Assembly (NCBI GenBank): GCA_023230585.1
Contig: JALNXB010000001.1
Span: 62,001-126,000, forward strand
Origin: a bacterium
GTDB lineage: Bacteria; Ratteibacteria; UBA8468; B48-G9; JAFGKM01
DNA length: 64,000 nucleotides
Reading direction: 5' to 3'
Shown: in pieces, positions 1 to 9,064 of the stretch
Numbering within the stretch: position 1 is the stretch's first letter
Layout: every line of letters starts with the position of its first letter
Notes under the pieces: model-generated
Databases searched by the model: none
What the model saw: only the letters and a program-made list of their open reading frames with translations
Told to the model about the DNA's origin: nothing
Program-made: the position numbers and the translations under genes

Positions 1-399
1 ACACAGATGTTTGAATATCTTGATAGTATATCAAAAGGTATTGCAACTGAAGAAGATATTTCGAAATTGAAAAACATTGCTGTTGCAGTAAAAAAGACGT
101 CTTTATGTGGTCTTGGGCAGACAGCGCCAAATCCTGTTCTTTCAACTTTGAGATACTTTGAAGAAGAGTATATGGAGCATATAAAAGATAAGAAGTGTCG
201 GGCAGGTAAATGTAAAGACCTTCTTGAATACTCTATTATACAGAATAAATGTAGAAAATGCGGTCTATGTTTTAGAAATTGTCCAGTATCTGCTATATCA
301 GGTAACAATAAAGATGGATATGTGATAAACCCAGAGCTATGCATAAAGTGTGGCAACTGTTTTGAAGTATGTAAATTTGACGCTATTTTTAGGGGGTAA
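1..399 (+). CDS. hydB: Electron-bifurcating [FeFe] hydrogenase beta subunit (NuoF-like), C-terminal part
   Basis: The gene runs in from before the window; the frame is open from base 1, so the ATG at 7 is internal. What remains is the C-terminal end of a NuoF/HydB protein. It has the 4Fe-4S-site motif SLCGLGQTAPNPVLSTLRYF of the NADH-binding subunit, then a two-cluster ferredoxin extension (CRKCGLCFRNCP and CIKCGNCFEVCK). That extension is typical of the HydB subunit of trimeric HydABC hydrogenases rather than of plain complex I NuoF. The subunit carries FMN and takes electrons from or gives them to NAD(H) in the cytoplasm. The stop lies one base before the hydA start, so the two are co-transcribed. 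HydC would be expected just upstream. Confidence 0.9.
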   Translation, partial: TQMFEYLDSISKGIATEEDISKLKNIAVAVKKTSLCGLGQTAPNPVLSTLRYFEEEYMEHIKDKKCRAGKCKDLLEYSIIQNKCRKCGLCFRNCPVSAISGNNKDGYVINPELCIKCGNCFEVCKFDAIFRG

Positions 400-400
400 A

Positions 401-2146
401 ATGATAACTGCTAATATAAATGGTATTCCTGTCCATGTAAGAAAAGGAACAACGATTCTTGAAGCTGCAAAAAAAATCAATATAAATATTCCTGTTTTAT
501 GTAAACATCCTGACCTTGATTCAACGGCTTCTTGTGGGATATGTGTTGTTAAGAATGGAGGTAGTAGTAAATTTTTAAGAGCGTGTTGTACACCTATCGA
601 AGAAGGGATGAATATAATTACTCACGATAACGAACTACAAGAGGTGCGTAAGACAGTCATAGAACTTATATTGTCTAATCACCCAAACGACTGTCTCCAA
701 TGTGCAAGAAACAATAATTGTGAACTACAAAAACTTGCAGCTGATTTTGGTATAAGAGAATATCCTTTCCACCAGTTACAGAAAGGTTTAAAACCAGACC
801 TTTCCACAAAAATACTTAAGATTGTGCCTGATAAATGTATTCTGTGTGGTAGATGTATTAATGTATGCCAAAATATACAAAATGTTTGGGCTCTCTCGTT
901 TTTGGAGAGGGGTATTAATACAAGAATTTCAGCCGCTGGAGATATTGACCTTGCAGATAGCCCGTGTATAAAATGTGGGCAGTGTGCAGCCCATTGTCCA
1001 ACAGGCGCTATCGCTGAATATGATGAAACCGAAAAAACCTGGCAAGCTCTTTATGACCCAGATAAATATTGTGTTGTACAGATAGCTCCTGCTGTTAGGG
1101 TAGCTATTGGTGAAGCGTTTGGTTACCCTGAAGGAGAAAACCTGACAGGCAAACTGTATGCCGCTTTAAGAAAACTTGGTTTTAAAGCTGTCTTTGATAC
1201 CTCGTTTGGTGCAGACTTGACTGTTATGGAGGAAGCTACTGAGTTTATTGAGAGGTTTGTAAACAAAAAAGGACCACTTCCTCTTATTACTTCTTGTTGT
1301 CCGTCTTGGGTGGATTTTATGGAGAAATTTTATTCTGATATGATAGAACATTTCTCTACCGCCAAATCTCCTCAATCTATGGTTGGAGTGTTATCTAAAA
1401 CATATTATGCTGAAAAACATAATATCGACCCTTCAAAAATATTTATGGTTTCTATTATGCCGTGCACAGCTAAAAAATATGAGATAACACGGAGCGAAGA
1501 GATGTTTGCTTCTGGGTATCAGGATATAGATGTTTCTTTGACTACAAGAGAACTTGCCCGTATGATAAAACAGGCAGGCGTGAATTTTGCTGGTCTACCT
1601 GATGAAGAGCCAGACCATATTCTGGGAGATTATACAGGAGCAGGAGTTATTTTTGGTACTACAGGTGGTGTTATGGAAGCTGCTTTAAGAACAGCACATT
1701 TTTTGGTTACTGGAAAGAATGCTGGTATTATGGATTTTGAAAGTGTTAGAGGTTTGAAAGGTGTAAAAGAAACCACTGTGGATATTGCTGGTAACAAAAT
1801 AAGAGTAGCTATTGCTCACGGGATAGGTAATGTTGAATATGTTTTAAATAAAATACAGAAAGCTATTGCAGAAAAGAAAGAACCACCTTACCATTTTGTG
1901 GAAGTTATGGCTTGCCCTGGCGGGTGTGTAGGTGGTGGTGGGCAGCCTTATGGTGTTACCGATAAACTGCGTATGTCTCGTGCTCAGGGGCTATATTTAG
2001 ATGATGAAAATCAAGATTATCATTATGCTCATGAGAATCCGTACATAAAAAAACTATACGACGAATTTCTTGGAAAACCCCTTAGTGAAAAGAGTCATAA
2101 ACTTCTCCACACTTTTTATAATCCAAGACCTCTTTACCGTAAATAG
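401..2146 (+). CDS. hydA: [FeFe] hydrogenase catalytic subunit, HydABC type
   Basis: A 581-residue cytoplasmic iron hydrogenase. Domains in order: an N-terminal 2Fe-2S ferredoxin fold (C34, C45, C48 and a further Cys near 62), a NuoG-like His/Cys-ligated 4Fe-4S site (HPNDCLQCARNNNCEL), two 4Fe-4S clusters (CILCGRCINVCQ, CIKCGQCAAHCP), then the H-cluster domain. All three H-cluster signatures are present: TSCCPSW at 297, MPCTAKKYE at 353, and EVMACPGGC at 501 followed by VGGGGQP. A small-subunit-like tail ends the protein. The start at 401 directly follows the hydB stop; an upstream in-frame ATG at 350 lies inside hydB and is not needed. With HydB and HydC it should couple H2, ferredoxin and NAD(H). 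Confidence 0.95.
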   Translation: MITANINGIPVHVRKGTTILEAAKKININIPVLCKHPDLDSTASCGICVVKNGGSSKFLRACCTPIEEGMNIITHDNELQEVRKTVIELILSNHPNDCLQCARNNNCELQKLAADFGIREYPFHQLQKGLKPDLSTKILKIVPDKCILCGRCINVCQNIQNVWALSFLERGINTRISAAGDIDLADSPCIKCGQCAAHCPTGAIAEYDETEKTWQALYDPDKYCVVQIAPAVRVAIGEAFGYPEGENLTGKLYAALRKLGFKAVFDTSFGADLTVMEEATEFIERFVNKKGPLPLITSCCPSWVDFMEKFYSDMIEHFSTAKSPQSMVGVLSKTYYAEKHNIDPSKIFMVSIMPCTAKKYEITRSEEMFASGYQDIDVSLTTRELARMIKQAGVNFAGLPDEEPDHILGDYTGAGVIFGTTGGVMEAALRTAHFLVTGKNAGIMDFESVRGLKGVKETTVDIAGNKIRVAIAHGIGNVEYVLNKIQKAIAEKKEPPYHFVEVMACPGGCVGGGGQPYGVTDKLRMSRAQGLYLDDENQDYHYAHENPYIKKLYDEFLGKPLSEKSHKLLHTFYNPRPLYRK

Positions 2147-2172
2147 GGCGCCATTTATGATAGGAAAACATT

Positions 2173-3447
2173 ATGATGAGGAGAACACCCAAATCATTGA
2201 GGTTGCAGATAGGTATATTTGGAAGAACAAATGTGGGGAAATCTACTTTTCTCAATTATGTTACGCACCAAAATGTTGCTGTTACATCTTCTCTACCCGG
2301 TACAACAACAGATATAGTTGAAAAAAGTATAGAGTTGTTACCTATAGGACCTGTAGTTTTTCTTGATACTGCAGGTGTAGACGATATATCTCCTCTTGCC
2401 AAATTGCGTGCTGAGAAAACTCGAAATATTTTTAAGAGAGCAGACGTGTTTGTACTTGTTGTTGAACCTGATATATGGGGGCAGTATGAAGAAGAACTGG
2501 TTTTGACAGCAAAGAAGAATAGAGCGGCTCTCATTGTGGTTGTTAATAAGATAGATATAAAATCTCCTGGAGCGGATTTTATTTCAAAAATCAAAAAAAT
2601 CACTCCATACTATCTCTACTGTTCTTGTTTAGATAGTGCAAATAGAGATAAGACTATCTCAGAGTTTAAACAAGCACTTTCTAAAGCTTGCCCTGACGGC
2701 GTACTTGCTGAAACTTTCCTTGTAGGAGATTTGGTTCCTAACAGAGGGGTTTTAATGCTGATTGTGCCTATAGATATTCAAGCTCCCAAGGGACGTTTGA
2801 TATTGCCGCAAGTGCAGGTGTTAAGAGATGCTCTCGATAATAACATAATAACTATTGTTGTTAAAGACGATAATATAAAAGAAACAATCAGTAAATTGAA
2901 AGAGTTACCTTCGTTAGCGATTTGTGATTCTCAGGTTGTTGGTAAAATGGTAAGCCAGCTTCCATCCACAGTTAATTGTACAACATTCTCTATTCTTTTT
3001 ACCAGATACAAGGGAAACCTTGCTGAAGCGGTTAAAGGGGCTATGGTAATAGATTCTATAGAGAAAGGCGATAGAATACTTATAGCAGAAAGTTGTTCTC
3101 ACCACCCTATTGCCGATGATATTGGTAGGGTAAAGATTCCTAGCTGGATACAAGAATATAAAGGGTTTAAGGTTCCTTTTGATGTTTTCTCGGGTAGAGA
3201 TTACCCACAAGATATGGAGAAATATAAGCTTGTTATACATTGTGGGGGTTGTATGCTAACGCAGAGAGAGATGTTGAATCGTATATATCAAGCAAAAGAA
3301 CAAAATGTTCCAATTACAAACTATGGTGTAGTGATATCTTTTCTTGAAGGTGTTTTGGATAGAGCTTTATCGCCTTTTCCAGAAGAACTAACAATATATA
3401 AAAGAGAACTTATTAAGCAAAAAAGTTCTAATAGAGAGAAAAACTAA
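2173..3447 (+). CDS. hydF: [FeFe] hydrogenase maturation GTPase HydF
   Basis: 424 residues. HydF is the scaffold that receives the 2Fe subcluster made by HydE and HydG and passes it to HydA. The N-terminal GTPase domain has the P-loop GRTNVGKST (about 17-25), DTAG and NKID motifs. The C-terminal cluster-binding domain has the expected ligands in CSHHP and, further on, HCGGC. It starts 26 bases after hydA, and its TAA shares one base with the hydG ATG, so translation is probably coupled. Two adjacent ATGs (2173 and 2176) could serve as start. Confidence 0.95.
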   Translation: MMRRTPKSLRLQIGIFGRTNVGKSTFLNYVTHQNVAVTSSLPGTTTDIVEKSIELLPIGPVVFLDTAGVDDISPLAKLRAEKTRNIFKRADVFVLVVEPDIWGQYEEELVLTAKKNRAALIVVVNKIDIKSPGADFISKIKKITPYYLYCSCLDSANRDKTISEFKQALSKACPDGVLAETFLVGDLVPNRGVLMLIVPIDIQAPKGRLILPQVQVLRDALDNNIITIVVKDDNIKETISKLKELPSLAICDSQVVGKMVSQLPSTVNCTTFSILFTRYKGNLAEAVKGAMVIDSIEKGDRILIAESCSHHPIADDIGRVKIPSWIQEYKGFKVPFDVFSGRDYPQDMEKYKLVIHCGGCMLTQREMLNRIYQAKEQNVPITNYGVVISFLEGVLDRALSPFPEELTIYKRELIKQKSSNREKN

Positions 3448-4928
3448 TGAATATACAAGAATGGACAAAACAACGTATAAGAATGCCTGAAGTAGAACGG
3501 TTTATGACCAATGAAACACCTTTTATAAATGCTCAAGATATAGAAAGGCTCTTAAAAATAGAAACCGTATGCACACCTGAAAGGTTTAAGGATATACTCC
3601 AAAAATCTTTGTCAATAGAAACCTTGACTTTAGAAGAGACTGCCTGCTTGTTAAATGTAACAGATAAGGATATGTTGGAAGAGATGAAAGAGACAGCTTT
3701 AAAGATTAAAAAGAAGGTTTATGATAATAGAATCGTTACCTTTGCGCCTCTTTATATGGGTAACTATTGTGTGAACAACTGTGCATATTGCGGATTTAGG
3801 TCTTCTAATAGAGAGGTTACTCGCACAGTTTTAACCCTGGAAGAGGTTAAGCGAGAGACAGAAATTCTTGCTGGTAAAATTGGACACAAACGGCTGATAA
3901 CAGTTTATGGAGAGCATCCTAAAAACGATGTTGATTATATTACAGATACTATACAAGCAGTTTACGGGGTTAAAGTAAAAGCAAGGTATGGTTATGGTCA
4001 GATTAGAAGGACAAATGTTAATGCGCCACCTTTTGGTATTGAAGACCTAAAAAAACTTCATAATGCAGGGATAGGGACATACCAGGTTTTTCAAGAGACG
4101 TACCATCCTAAAACATATAGCCAAGTACACCCTCCAGCAACCATAAAAGGGAATTACTTATGGCGTCTTTATACAATGCACAGAGCAATGGAAGCAGGTA
4201 TAGATGATGTTGGATTGGGGGTCTTGTTTGGTCTTTATGACTGGAAGTTTGAAGTTATGGGGCTTGTTGCTCACAACAGAGAACTTGAGAAATCTTTTGG
4301 AGTGGGAACCCATACCATCTCTTTTCCCAGGATAGACCCTGCGTTAGGTACTCCATATAGTGATAACCCTCCTTATAGAGTGTCTGATGAAGATTTTATA
4401 AAACTTATGACAGTTATACGGCTGGCAGTTCCTCATACAGGTATGATAATCACTGCAAGAGAAACTGCAGATATGAGAAGAACTTCTCTCTCTTTGGGTA
4501 TTACCCAAACGGATGCTTCAACAAGGATAGGAGTAGGCGGATATAGCCATAAAAAAGATAGCGATACAGCAGATAAGCAACAGTTTATTCTTGGAGATAC
4601 CCGCAGTCTTGAAGAAGTAATAAAAGAGTTTACCAGTTTAGGGTATATAACTTCTTTTTGTACAGCTGGGTATAGATGTAGCCGTACAGGTAAGTCGATT
4701 ATGGAACTTTTAAAAACAGGGCAGGAAGGCAGATTTTGTAAACTTAACGCTGTTTTAACTTTTAGAGAGTGGTTAGACGATTTTGCTTCTGAAGAGACTC
4801 GCCAAGAGGCAGAAATTCTTATCCAGAAAGAAATTTCAGAAATAAAACAGATGATGCCTTCTGTTTATCCTATGTTTATAGAATATTATAATAGAACCAA
4901 AAAAGGCGATAGAGATATATACTTTTAA
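3447..4928 (+). CDS. hydG: [FeFe] hydrogenase maturation radical SAM tyrosine lyase HydG (variant C-terminal cluster site)
   Basis: 493 residues. HydG splits tyrosine and supplies CO and cyanide as an Fe(CO)2(CN) synthon for the H-cluster. The radical-SAM CX3CX2C motif is C108/C112/C115. The TIM-barrel core is highly typical (GEHP, IRRTNVN, GTYQVFQETYH, VGLGVLFGLYDWK). The C-terminal auxiliary 4Fe-4S site is normally CX2CX22C. Here C405 and C431 fall exactly in register, but the middle position 408 is Gly (codon GGG at 4668-4670), and a Cys sits three residues later at 411. Either C411 takes over as ligand or the cluster is altered. The gene lies between hydF and hydE in one operon. Confidence 0.93.
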   Translation: MNIQEWTKQRIRMPEVERFMTNETPFINAQDIERLLKIETVCTPERFKDILQKSLSIETLTLEETACLLNVTDKDMLEEMKETALKIKKKVYDNRIVTFAPLYMGNYCVNNCAYCGFRSSNREVTRTVLTLEEVKRETEILAGKIGHKRLITVYGEHPKNDVDYITDTIQAVYGVKVKARYGYGQIRRTNVNAPPFGIEDLKKLHNAGIGTYQVFQETYHPKTYSQVHPPATIKGNYLWRLYTMHRAMEAGIDDVGLGVLFGLYDWKFEVMGLVAHNRELEKSFGVGTHTISFPRIDPALGTPYSDNPPYRVSDEDFIKLMTVIRLAVPHTGMIITARETADMRRTSLSLGITQTDASTRIGVGGYSHKKDSDTADKQQFILGDTRSLEEVIKEFTSLGYITSFCTAGYRCSRTGKSIMELLKTGQEGRFCKLNAVLTFREWLDDFASEETRQEAEILIQKEISEIKQMMPSVYPMFIEYYNRTKKGDRDIYF

Positions 4929-4940
4929 TAAGAGGGTTTT

Positions 4941-5924
4941 ATGACAGATATTCTTGTATGTAACAAAATAGATACACCAAACGTTGCCCAACTATTTCAA
5001 CAGGCAGACTCTATACGCAAAAAACATTGCGGTGATGATGTTCATTTAAGAGGGATTATAGAGTTTTCTAACTATTGTGAAAAGAACTGTTTTTACTGCG
5101 GACTAAGGCGAGATAACAAAAAACTTACCCGTTACAGGATGTTACCTGATGAAATATTAGAGACTGCCAGACAGGTTGTAGCTAATGGAGTTAAAACCAT
5201 TGTTCTTCAATCAGGTGAAGAAAGACGGGATATAAAAGAGATATGTAATATTGTTGAAAAAATAAAAAGAGAACTTGATTGTGCTGTTACTTTATCTCTT
5301 GGTGAAAAAACGGTTGATGAATATAGAGCTTTAAAAAATTCTGGTGCTGATAGATATTTACTTAAATTTGAAACATCAAACGAGAAGTTGTTCAAAAAAC
5401 TTAAACCTGATTCTTCATATATGGCAAGATTAAAATGTCTTGATATTCTTGAACAATTAAGTTTTCAAACAGGTGCAGGCAATATTGTGGGTTTACCTGA
5501 ACAGACAATAAAGATTCTTGAAGAAGATATTCTTTTATTAAAACAACTCAATCCTGCTATGATAAGTATTACACCTTTCTTACCTCATCCAGATACTCCG
5601 CTTGGCAAATGCCGTCCAGGAGATTTAAACCTTACCCTTAAAACACTTGCTCTCGCACGGATAACTGTTCCTACATCACATATGCCTGCAACAACAGCTA
5701 TAAGAACTTTGCATAAACAAGGTGCAGAGAAAGCTCTTTTGTGTGGCGCAAATGTTATTATGCCAAATTTCACTCCACCTCAATATAAAAACCTTTATCT
5801 TATATATCCTGATAAGGTATGCCTAAAAGAGGATGCAGAACAATCTATTGAAGAGATTAAAGGGTTGCTTACAAAACTTGGAAGAAAGATTTCAACAGGG
5901 TACGGGCATAGTTTGAAACGGTAG
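4941..5924 (+). CDS. hydE: [FeFe] hydrogenase maturation radical SAM protein HydE
   Basis: 327 residues, of usual or slightly short length. It carries the radical-SAM CX3CX2C motif in CEKNCFYCGLR (C46, C50, C53) and the HydE/BioB-like TIM barrel (LRGIIEFSNYC, LQSGEE, TTAIRTLHKQGAEKALLCGANVIMPN split over the end). HydE acts on the HydG product during 2Fe-subcluster synthesis, before loading on HydF. It lies 12 bases after hydG with a GAGGG ribosome-binding site and is the last gene of the cluster. A palindromic repeat follows its stop, and the next genes face the other way. Confidence 0.93.
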   Translation: MTDILVCNKIDTPNVAQLFQQADSIRKKHCGDDVHLRGIIEFSNYCEKNCFYCGLRRDNKKLTRYRMLPDEILETARQVVANGVKTIVLQSGEERRDIKEICNIVEKIKRELDCAVTLSLGEKTVDEYRALKNSGADRYLLKFETSNEKLFKKLKPDSSYMARLKCLDILEQLSFQTGAGNIVGLPEQTIKILEEDILLLKQLNPAMISITPFLPHPDTPLGKCRPGDLNLTLKTLALARITVPTSHMPATTAIRTLHKQGAEKALLCGANVIMPNFTPPQYKNLYLIYPDKVCLKEDAEQSIEEIKGLLTKLGRKISTGYGHSLKR

Positions 5925-5963
5925 CAACTTAACAGGTGAATGTTCAGTTAACCTCATTTTACC

Positions 5964-6056
5964 ATCCTGAACTTGTTTTAGGATCTCTAATGCACTCCAC
6001 ATTTATAATAGGCACTACGTAAAAAACTAGATTCCGGATCAAGTCTGGAATGACAT
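5964..6056. repeat. Two palindromic repeat modules between hydE and the amidohydrolase pair
   Basis: The gap at 5925-6074 holds two imperfect palindromes. The first (5964-5984) is ATCCTGA-acttgttt-TAGGAT. The second (6031-6056) is ATTCCGGATC-AAG-TCTGGAAT plus GACAT. Reverse-complement copies of both occur together at 18367-18455, and the second recurs near 7864 and 51010. The gap separates convergent operons, so the hairpins may also help end transcription. Confidence 0.7.
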
Positions 6057-6074
6057 ACAGAGGGGTGTCTTCTT

Positions 6075-6857
6075 TTATAAGTTTGCCAGATTTGATATAT
6101 CGTTTATTTGCAAAAAAGATAAGATGTTTGCTGAACAGATTTTGTTCCTAACATTATTAGGTATTTCTTTATAGAGCGTCTTCATTTTTGCAGATTCAAT
6201 ATATAAGAAAGGTGAGTGAGAACCAAAGAGAATTCTATCTTCAGAAGTCTTCTCTATTAAATTTGGCAGGCAGTTCAAACCATCAATATAAGATATATCA
6301 ACAAAAACATTTTTTGTTTCATTTAATATTGTTATTGCTTCAGAACTGTTTAAACATAAACATTCAATATTGTTTTCTGGGTAAGCAAGCGAAAATTCAA
6401 TAATTTCGTTTAAACCAATTGCAGGTACCTGCATAGCTGGAAACTGTGTTCTATCATCTTCTATTCTAACCTGAACCATAAGAGACATATTAAGAGTTTT
6501 TAACTCCAACATTAATGGCTCCATATACTTTGAAGATAGAGAGTAACTATGGAAAGCGGGATAAATCTTTACAGCGTTAGTTTTAGTTAATTGAGTATAT
6601 TCTATAAGATTTTCTTTCCAATTAGCCAACACTGGATTTATAACCATAACAGGTACTAAAGACGGGTATTCTTCTACCTGTTTTATCAATTGTTTGTTAC
6701 AAAAATCTATATCTCTGTTCAAGATAGCATCTATTGAAGAGACGATAGCCAAAGAAATTCCTTCCTTTTTAAGGTGAGCGTTCAATTTGGACGGCGTACC
6801 TAACAATAAACTCTGGAACGGCCAACAACCCAATGAAACATTTGTATCTATTATCAT
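6075..6857 (-). CDS. Amidohydrolase-2-like TIM-barrel protein lacking metal ligands
   Basis: 260 residues, resembling the amidohydrolase-2 family (TIM-barrel metal hydrolases and decarboxylases) in layout and length. The active-site motifs are degenerate: the N-terminal HxH is DTNVSLG, the strand-5 His region is VQVRIEDD, the GHxGG motif is absent (ECLCLNSS), and the GSD motif is GSHSPF. The protein therefore probably does not bind the usual metal and may be structural or regulatory. Its ATG overlaps the stop of the upstream paralogue by four bases (ATGA), which suggests coupled translation and perhaps a heteromeric partner. Substrate unknown. Confidence 0.7.
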   Translation of the reverse strand: MIIDTNVSLGCWPFQSLLLGTPSKLNAHLKKEGISLAIVSSIDAILNRDIDFCNKQLIKQVEEYPSLVPVMVINPVLANWKENLIEYTQLTKTNAVKIYPAFHSYSLSSKYMEPLMLELKTLNMSLMVQVRIEDDRTQFPAMQVPAIGLNEIIEFSLAYPENNIECLCLNSSEAITILNETKNVFVDISYIDGLNCLPNLIEKTSEDRILFGSHSPFLYIESAKMKTLYKEIPNNVRNKICSANILSFLQINDISNLANL

Positions 6858-7624
6858 TTTATATCAAGTAGTTTTTTAGCATTTTCTGCTAAAATCATTT
6901 TTTTTGATTTGTCACTTATATCAGCACCGTAAATACGACCAAGCTGAGATGGAAAACTTCTGCAAGGTGTATCTGAACCAAACAAAACTCTTTCAGGACC
7001 TATTGTTCTGACTGCAAACTCTAAAATACCAGTAGCAGGTTGGCTACCACCTGTTTCAACATAAACATTACTGAATTTTTCTATATCAAGAACCCCTCTC
7101 ATCCCACAACCTCCAAGGTGTCCCATAATAATTTTAATATTAGGGTACCTTGAAGCAAGGTAAGCAATATCAGAAGGGCTCGATTCCCCTTGTCTATTTC
7201 CTATAGATTTATACCACGTATGTTGTAACACAGGGATACCGAACTTTGATGCTACTTCCATAATATTAGATAACTTTTTATCATTAGCTTTTACTGATAC
7301 CCACAGTTTTATACCTCTAAACCCTGCTTGCGCAATACACCTTTCGGCCTCTTCAAAAATAAATGTTTTATCATGCTTGGGGTTGAGAAAACAGAAACCG
7401 ATAAAATTGTCAGGATGTTTTTTTACTACTTGTATACTATTATCATTGATTATTTGTACTTCTTTTTCGGTTGGGTCTTCTCCAAAGGTAGAAACATTAC
7501 CCATAACACAGAGTTTTTTCACATTAAACTGGAAAGCTGCTTTCAAACATTTATCAGCAGCGTCGTCTGCAAATTTTCCTAAAACAGGGTGTGCGTGTGT
7601 ATCTATTATTGATATTTTATCCAT
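6854..7624 (-). CDS. Amidohydrolase-2 family metal-dependent hydrolase
   Basis: 256 residues. It has the complete amidohydrolase-2 signature: DTHAHP at the N-terminus, VLQHTWYK (strand-5 His), IIMGHLGG, and VLFGSDTP with the catalytic Asp. The family includes hydrolases and metal-dependent decarboxylases acting in the cytoplasm; the substrate cannot be told from sequence. It is first in a two-gene minus-strand unit with the ligand-less paralogue at 6075-6857. Upstream (7625-8044) is a repeat-filled gap shared with the divergent hydrogenase operon. Confidence 0.85.
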   Translation of the reverse strand: MDKISIIDTHAHPVLGKFADDAADKCLKAAFQFNVKKLCVMGNVSTFGEDPTEKEVQIINDNSIQVVKKHPDNFIGFCFLNPKHDKTFIFEEAERCIAQAGFRGIKLWVSVKANDKKLSNIMEVASKFGIPVLQHTWYKSIGNRQGESSPSDIAYLASRYPNIKIIMGHLGGCGMRGVLDIEKFSNVYVETGGSQPATGILEFAVRTIGPERVLFGSDTPCRSFPSQLGRIYGADISDKSKKMILAENAKKLLDIK

Positions 7625-7687
7625 ACAACTTATATTATATTACTATAATATATAAGTCAAATTTTCCTTGTTGCTTTTTTTACTACC

Positions 7688-7902
7688 CCCCATTCCGTCT
7701 TTGCGAGCCGTTTTTTGGCGTGGCAATCTCGCCGAAGGCGGAAAAGGAATGCACCTCTCTTTGCCTTCTCCCCTTGAGGGAGAAGGATCAAGGATGAGGG
7801 GTGCAGTTAGCAACTTAACCAAAAACGAAAGACGTAATGATAAAAAATTAGACTCCCCCTTATATGTCATTCCGGATTTATTCGGAATCTCGTTTTTATT
7901 AC
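7688..7902. repeat. Mosaic intergenic repeat cluster upstream of the [NiFe] hydrogenase operon
   Basis: The 420-base gap 7625-8044 has no convincing gene. It holds four modules in series. One at 7691-7751 is bounded by CATTCCG and GGAATG. One at 7766-7784 is a hairpin (TTCTCCCC-ttg-AGGGAGAA). One at 7803-7845 recurs almost exactly at 18307-18349. One at 7864-7902 is a palindrome (ATTCCGGA-tttat-TCGGAAT) matching 18367-18405. The last two keep the same order and spacing in both places, so about 100 bases were copied as a block. Short open frames here come from the repeat and are not called genes. Confidence 0.75.
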
Positions 7903-7987
7903 TTCATAGATAACAAAATGAGGCGTTCAGGATGGAGTGGTGGGCAAGGATAAAGCCATCAAGGATGAAGGTGTAAGAAAAAAATAT

Positions 7988-8014
7988 TTGACAAGAAAAT
8001 CAAATAGTTATAAC
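7988..8014 (+). promoter_or_regulatory. Possible sigma-70 promoter of the [NiFe] hydrogenase operon
   Basis: TTGACA at 7988-7993 and TATAAC at 8009-8014 are separated by 15 bases, shorter than ideal. They lie just beyond the repeat cluster and about 30 bases before the first gene of the operon. Start of transcription would fall near 8021, which favours the 8039/8045 start codons over any upstream one. Confidence 0.4.
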
Positions 8015-8044
8015 CTTAAGATTGTGAAACAAATCACAATGATA

Positions 8045-9064
8045 ATGGAAACCTTATATATTACCAAGCAAGACTGGGAAGGTTTTATTAAGGGCAAAAC
8101 TGTCGATAAAACAATCTTTGCTCCTTTTGATGATAGGGGGTCCTTATTTTACAAGAGAGTTTTTGCTACTAATTGTCAGGATATTGTTTATAATAGAGCA
8201 AGACCTATTGAGCCCTTAAAACTATTTTTGTTACCTTTCAAAGAAAGAGTTTTTCCTTCAATTGACGCCATATCCGAAATTATCGTTATGGGGGCTACCT
8301 CATGCGATATAAAGGGGTTACAAATTCTTGATAAAGTTTTTTTAGAAGAAGATTATAAAGACCCTAACTACTCATACCGCCGTGATAATACTCTAATAAT
8401 AAGTTTTGATTGCCTATCTCCGTACTCGTCCTGTTTTTGTGAACTTGTAGGTGTACATCCCTACCCCGAGAATGGTTTTGATTTAAATCTTTCTCTTTGT
8501 CAGGATGGGTTTTTAATAGATGTAACTACAGATAAAGGGGCTGCGTTTATTGGGAATGACCAGAAGTTTTTTCAATCTTCAGGTGAACAGGTAGGAATGA
8601 GGAAAGAGCAGAGAAAAAGAGTAACAGAACAACTTAAAGAAAGCAATAGAAGGTTCGATTTTTCAAAATTAGATAACCTGAAAGGTGCATATCAGAGCGA
8701 AATCTGGCAAACTCCTAAAGATGTTGAGAATTGTGTTCAATGCGGTAGTTGTACCAACAATTGTCCAACCTGTGTATCTTTTTTGCTTGAAGATGTAGGT
8801 ACCTCAGAAAATATAAAAAAAAATAAGGTTTGGGATAGTTGTCTTTTCCCCGGATACGCTAAAATGGCTGCAGGTGCTTCGCCTCGACCGTCTTTGTATG
8901 ATAGGTATGCTAATAGATTGTTATGTAAATACTGGTATATGGTTGAAAATTTTGGGGTTAAGGGGTGCACTGGGTGTGGAAGATGTATATCAGGATGTAT
9001 AGGGAAGATAGATAAAAGGTCGGTCATAACTGAGGTGTTAAGAAACGAAAAGGTAAATATTTGA
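8045..9064 (+). CDS. Sulfhydrogenase beta-like subunit with 4Fe-4S dicluster domain
   Basis: 339 residues from the ATG at 8045 (another ATG at 8039; no clear ribosome-binding site). It matches the beta subunit of cytoplasmic sulfhydrogenase/asrA-type enzymes: an N-terminal domain of that family, then two 4Fe-4S clusters (CVQCGSCTNNCPTC and CTGCGRCISGCIGKID) linked by the family-typical WDSCLFPGYAKMAAG and RPS segment. In archaeal soluble hydrogenases this subunit relays electrons between the NAD(P)H-binding gamma subunit and the NiFe core. Here it opens a membrane-bound (group 4 type) hydrogenase operon, which is unusual. Its TGA overlaps the next ATG. Confidence 0.85.
   Translation: METLYITKQDWEGFIKGKTVDKTIFAPFDDRGSLFYKRVFATNCQDIVYNRARPIEPLKLFLLPFKERVFPSIDAISEIIVMGATSCDIKGLQILDKVFLEEDYKDPNYSYRRDNTLIISFDCLSPYSSCFCELVGVHPYPENGFDLNLSLCQDGFLIDVTTDKGAAFIGNDQKFFQSSGEQVGMRKEQRKRVTEQLKESNRRFDFSKLDNLKGAYQSEIWQTPKDVENCVQCGSCTNNCPTCVSFLLEDVGTSENIKKNKVWDSCLFPGYAKMAAGASPRPSLYDRYANRLLCKYWYMVENFGVKGCTGCGRCISGCIGKIDKRSVITEVLRNEKVNI

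Noticed and set aside
7..399. The ATG at 7 as a true start of a small ferredoxin gene
   Set aside because: The frame is open to base 1, and the sequence before and after matches the C-terminal part of HydB, so this is the end of a longer gene.
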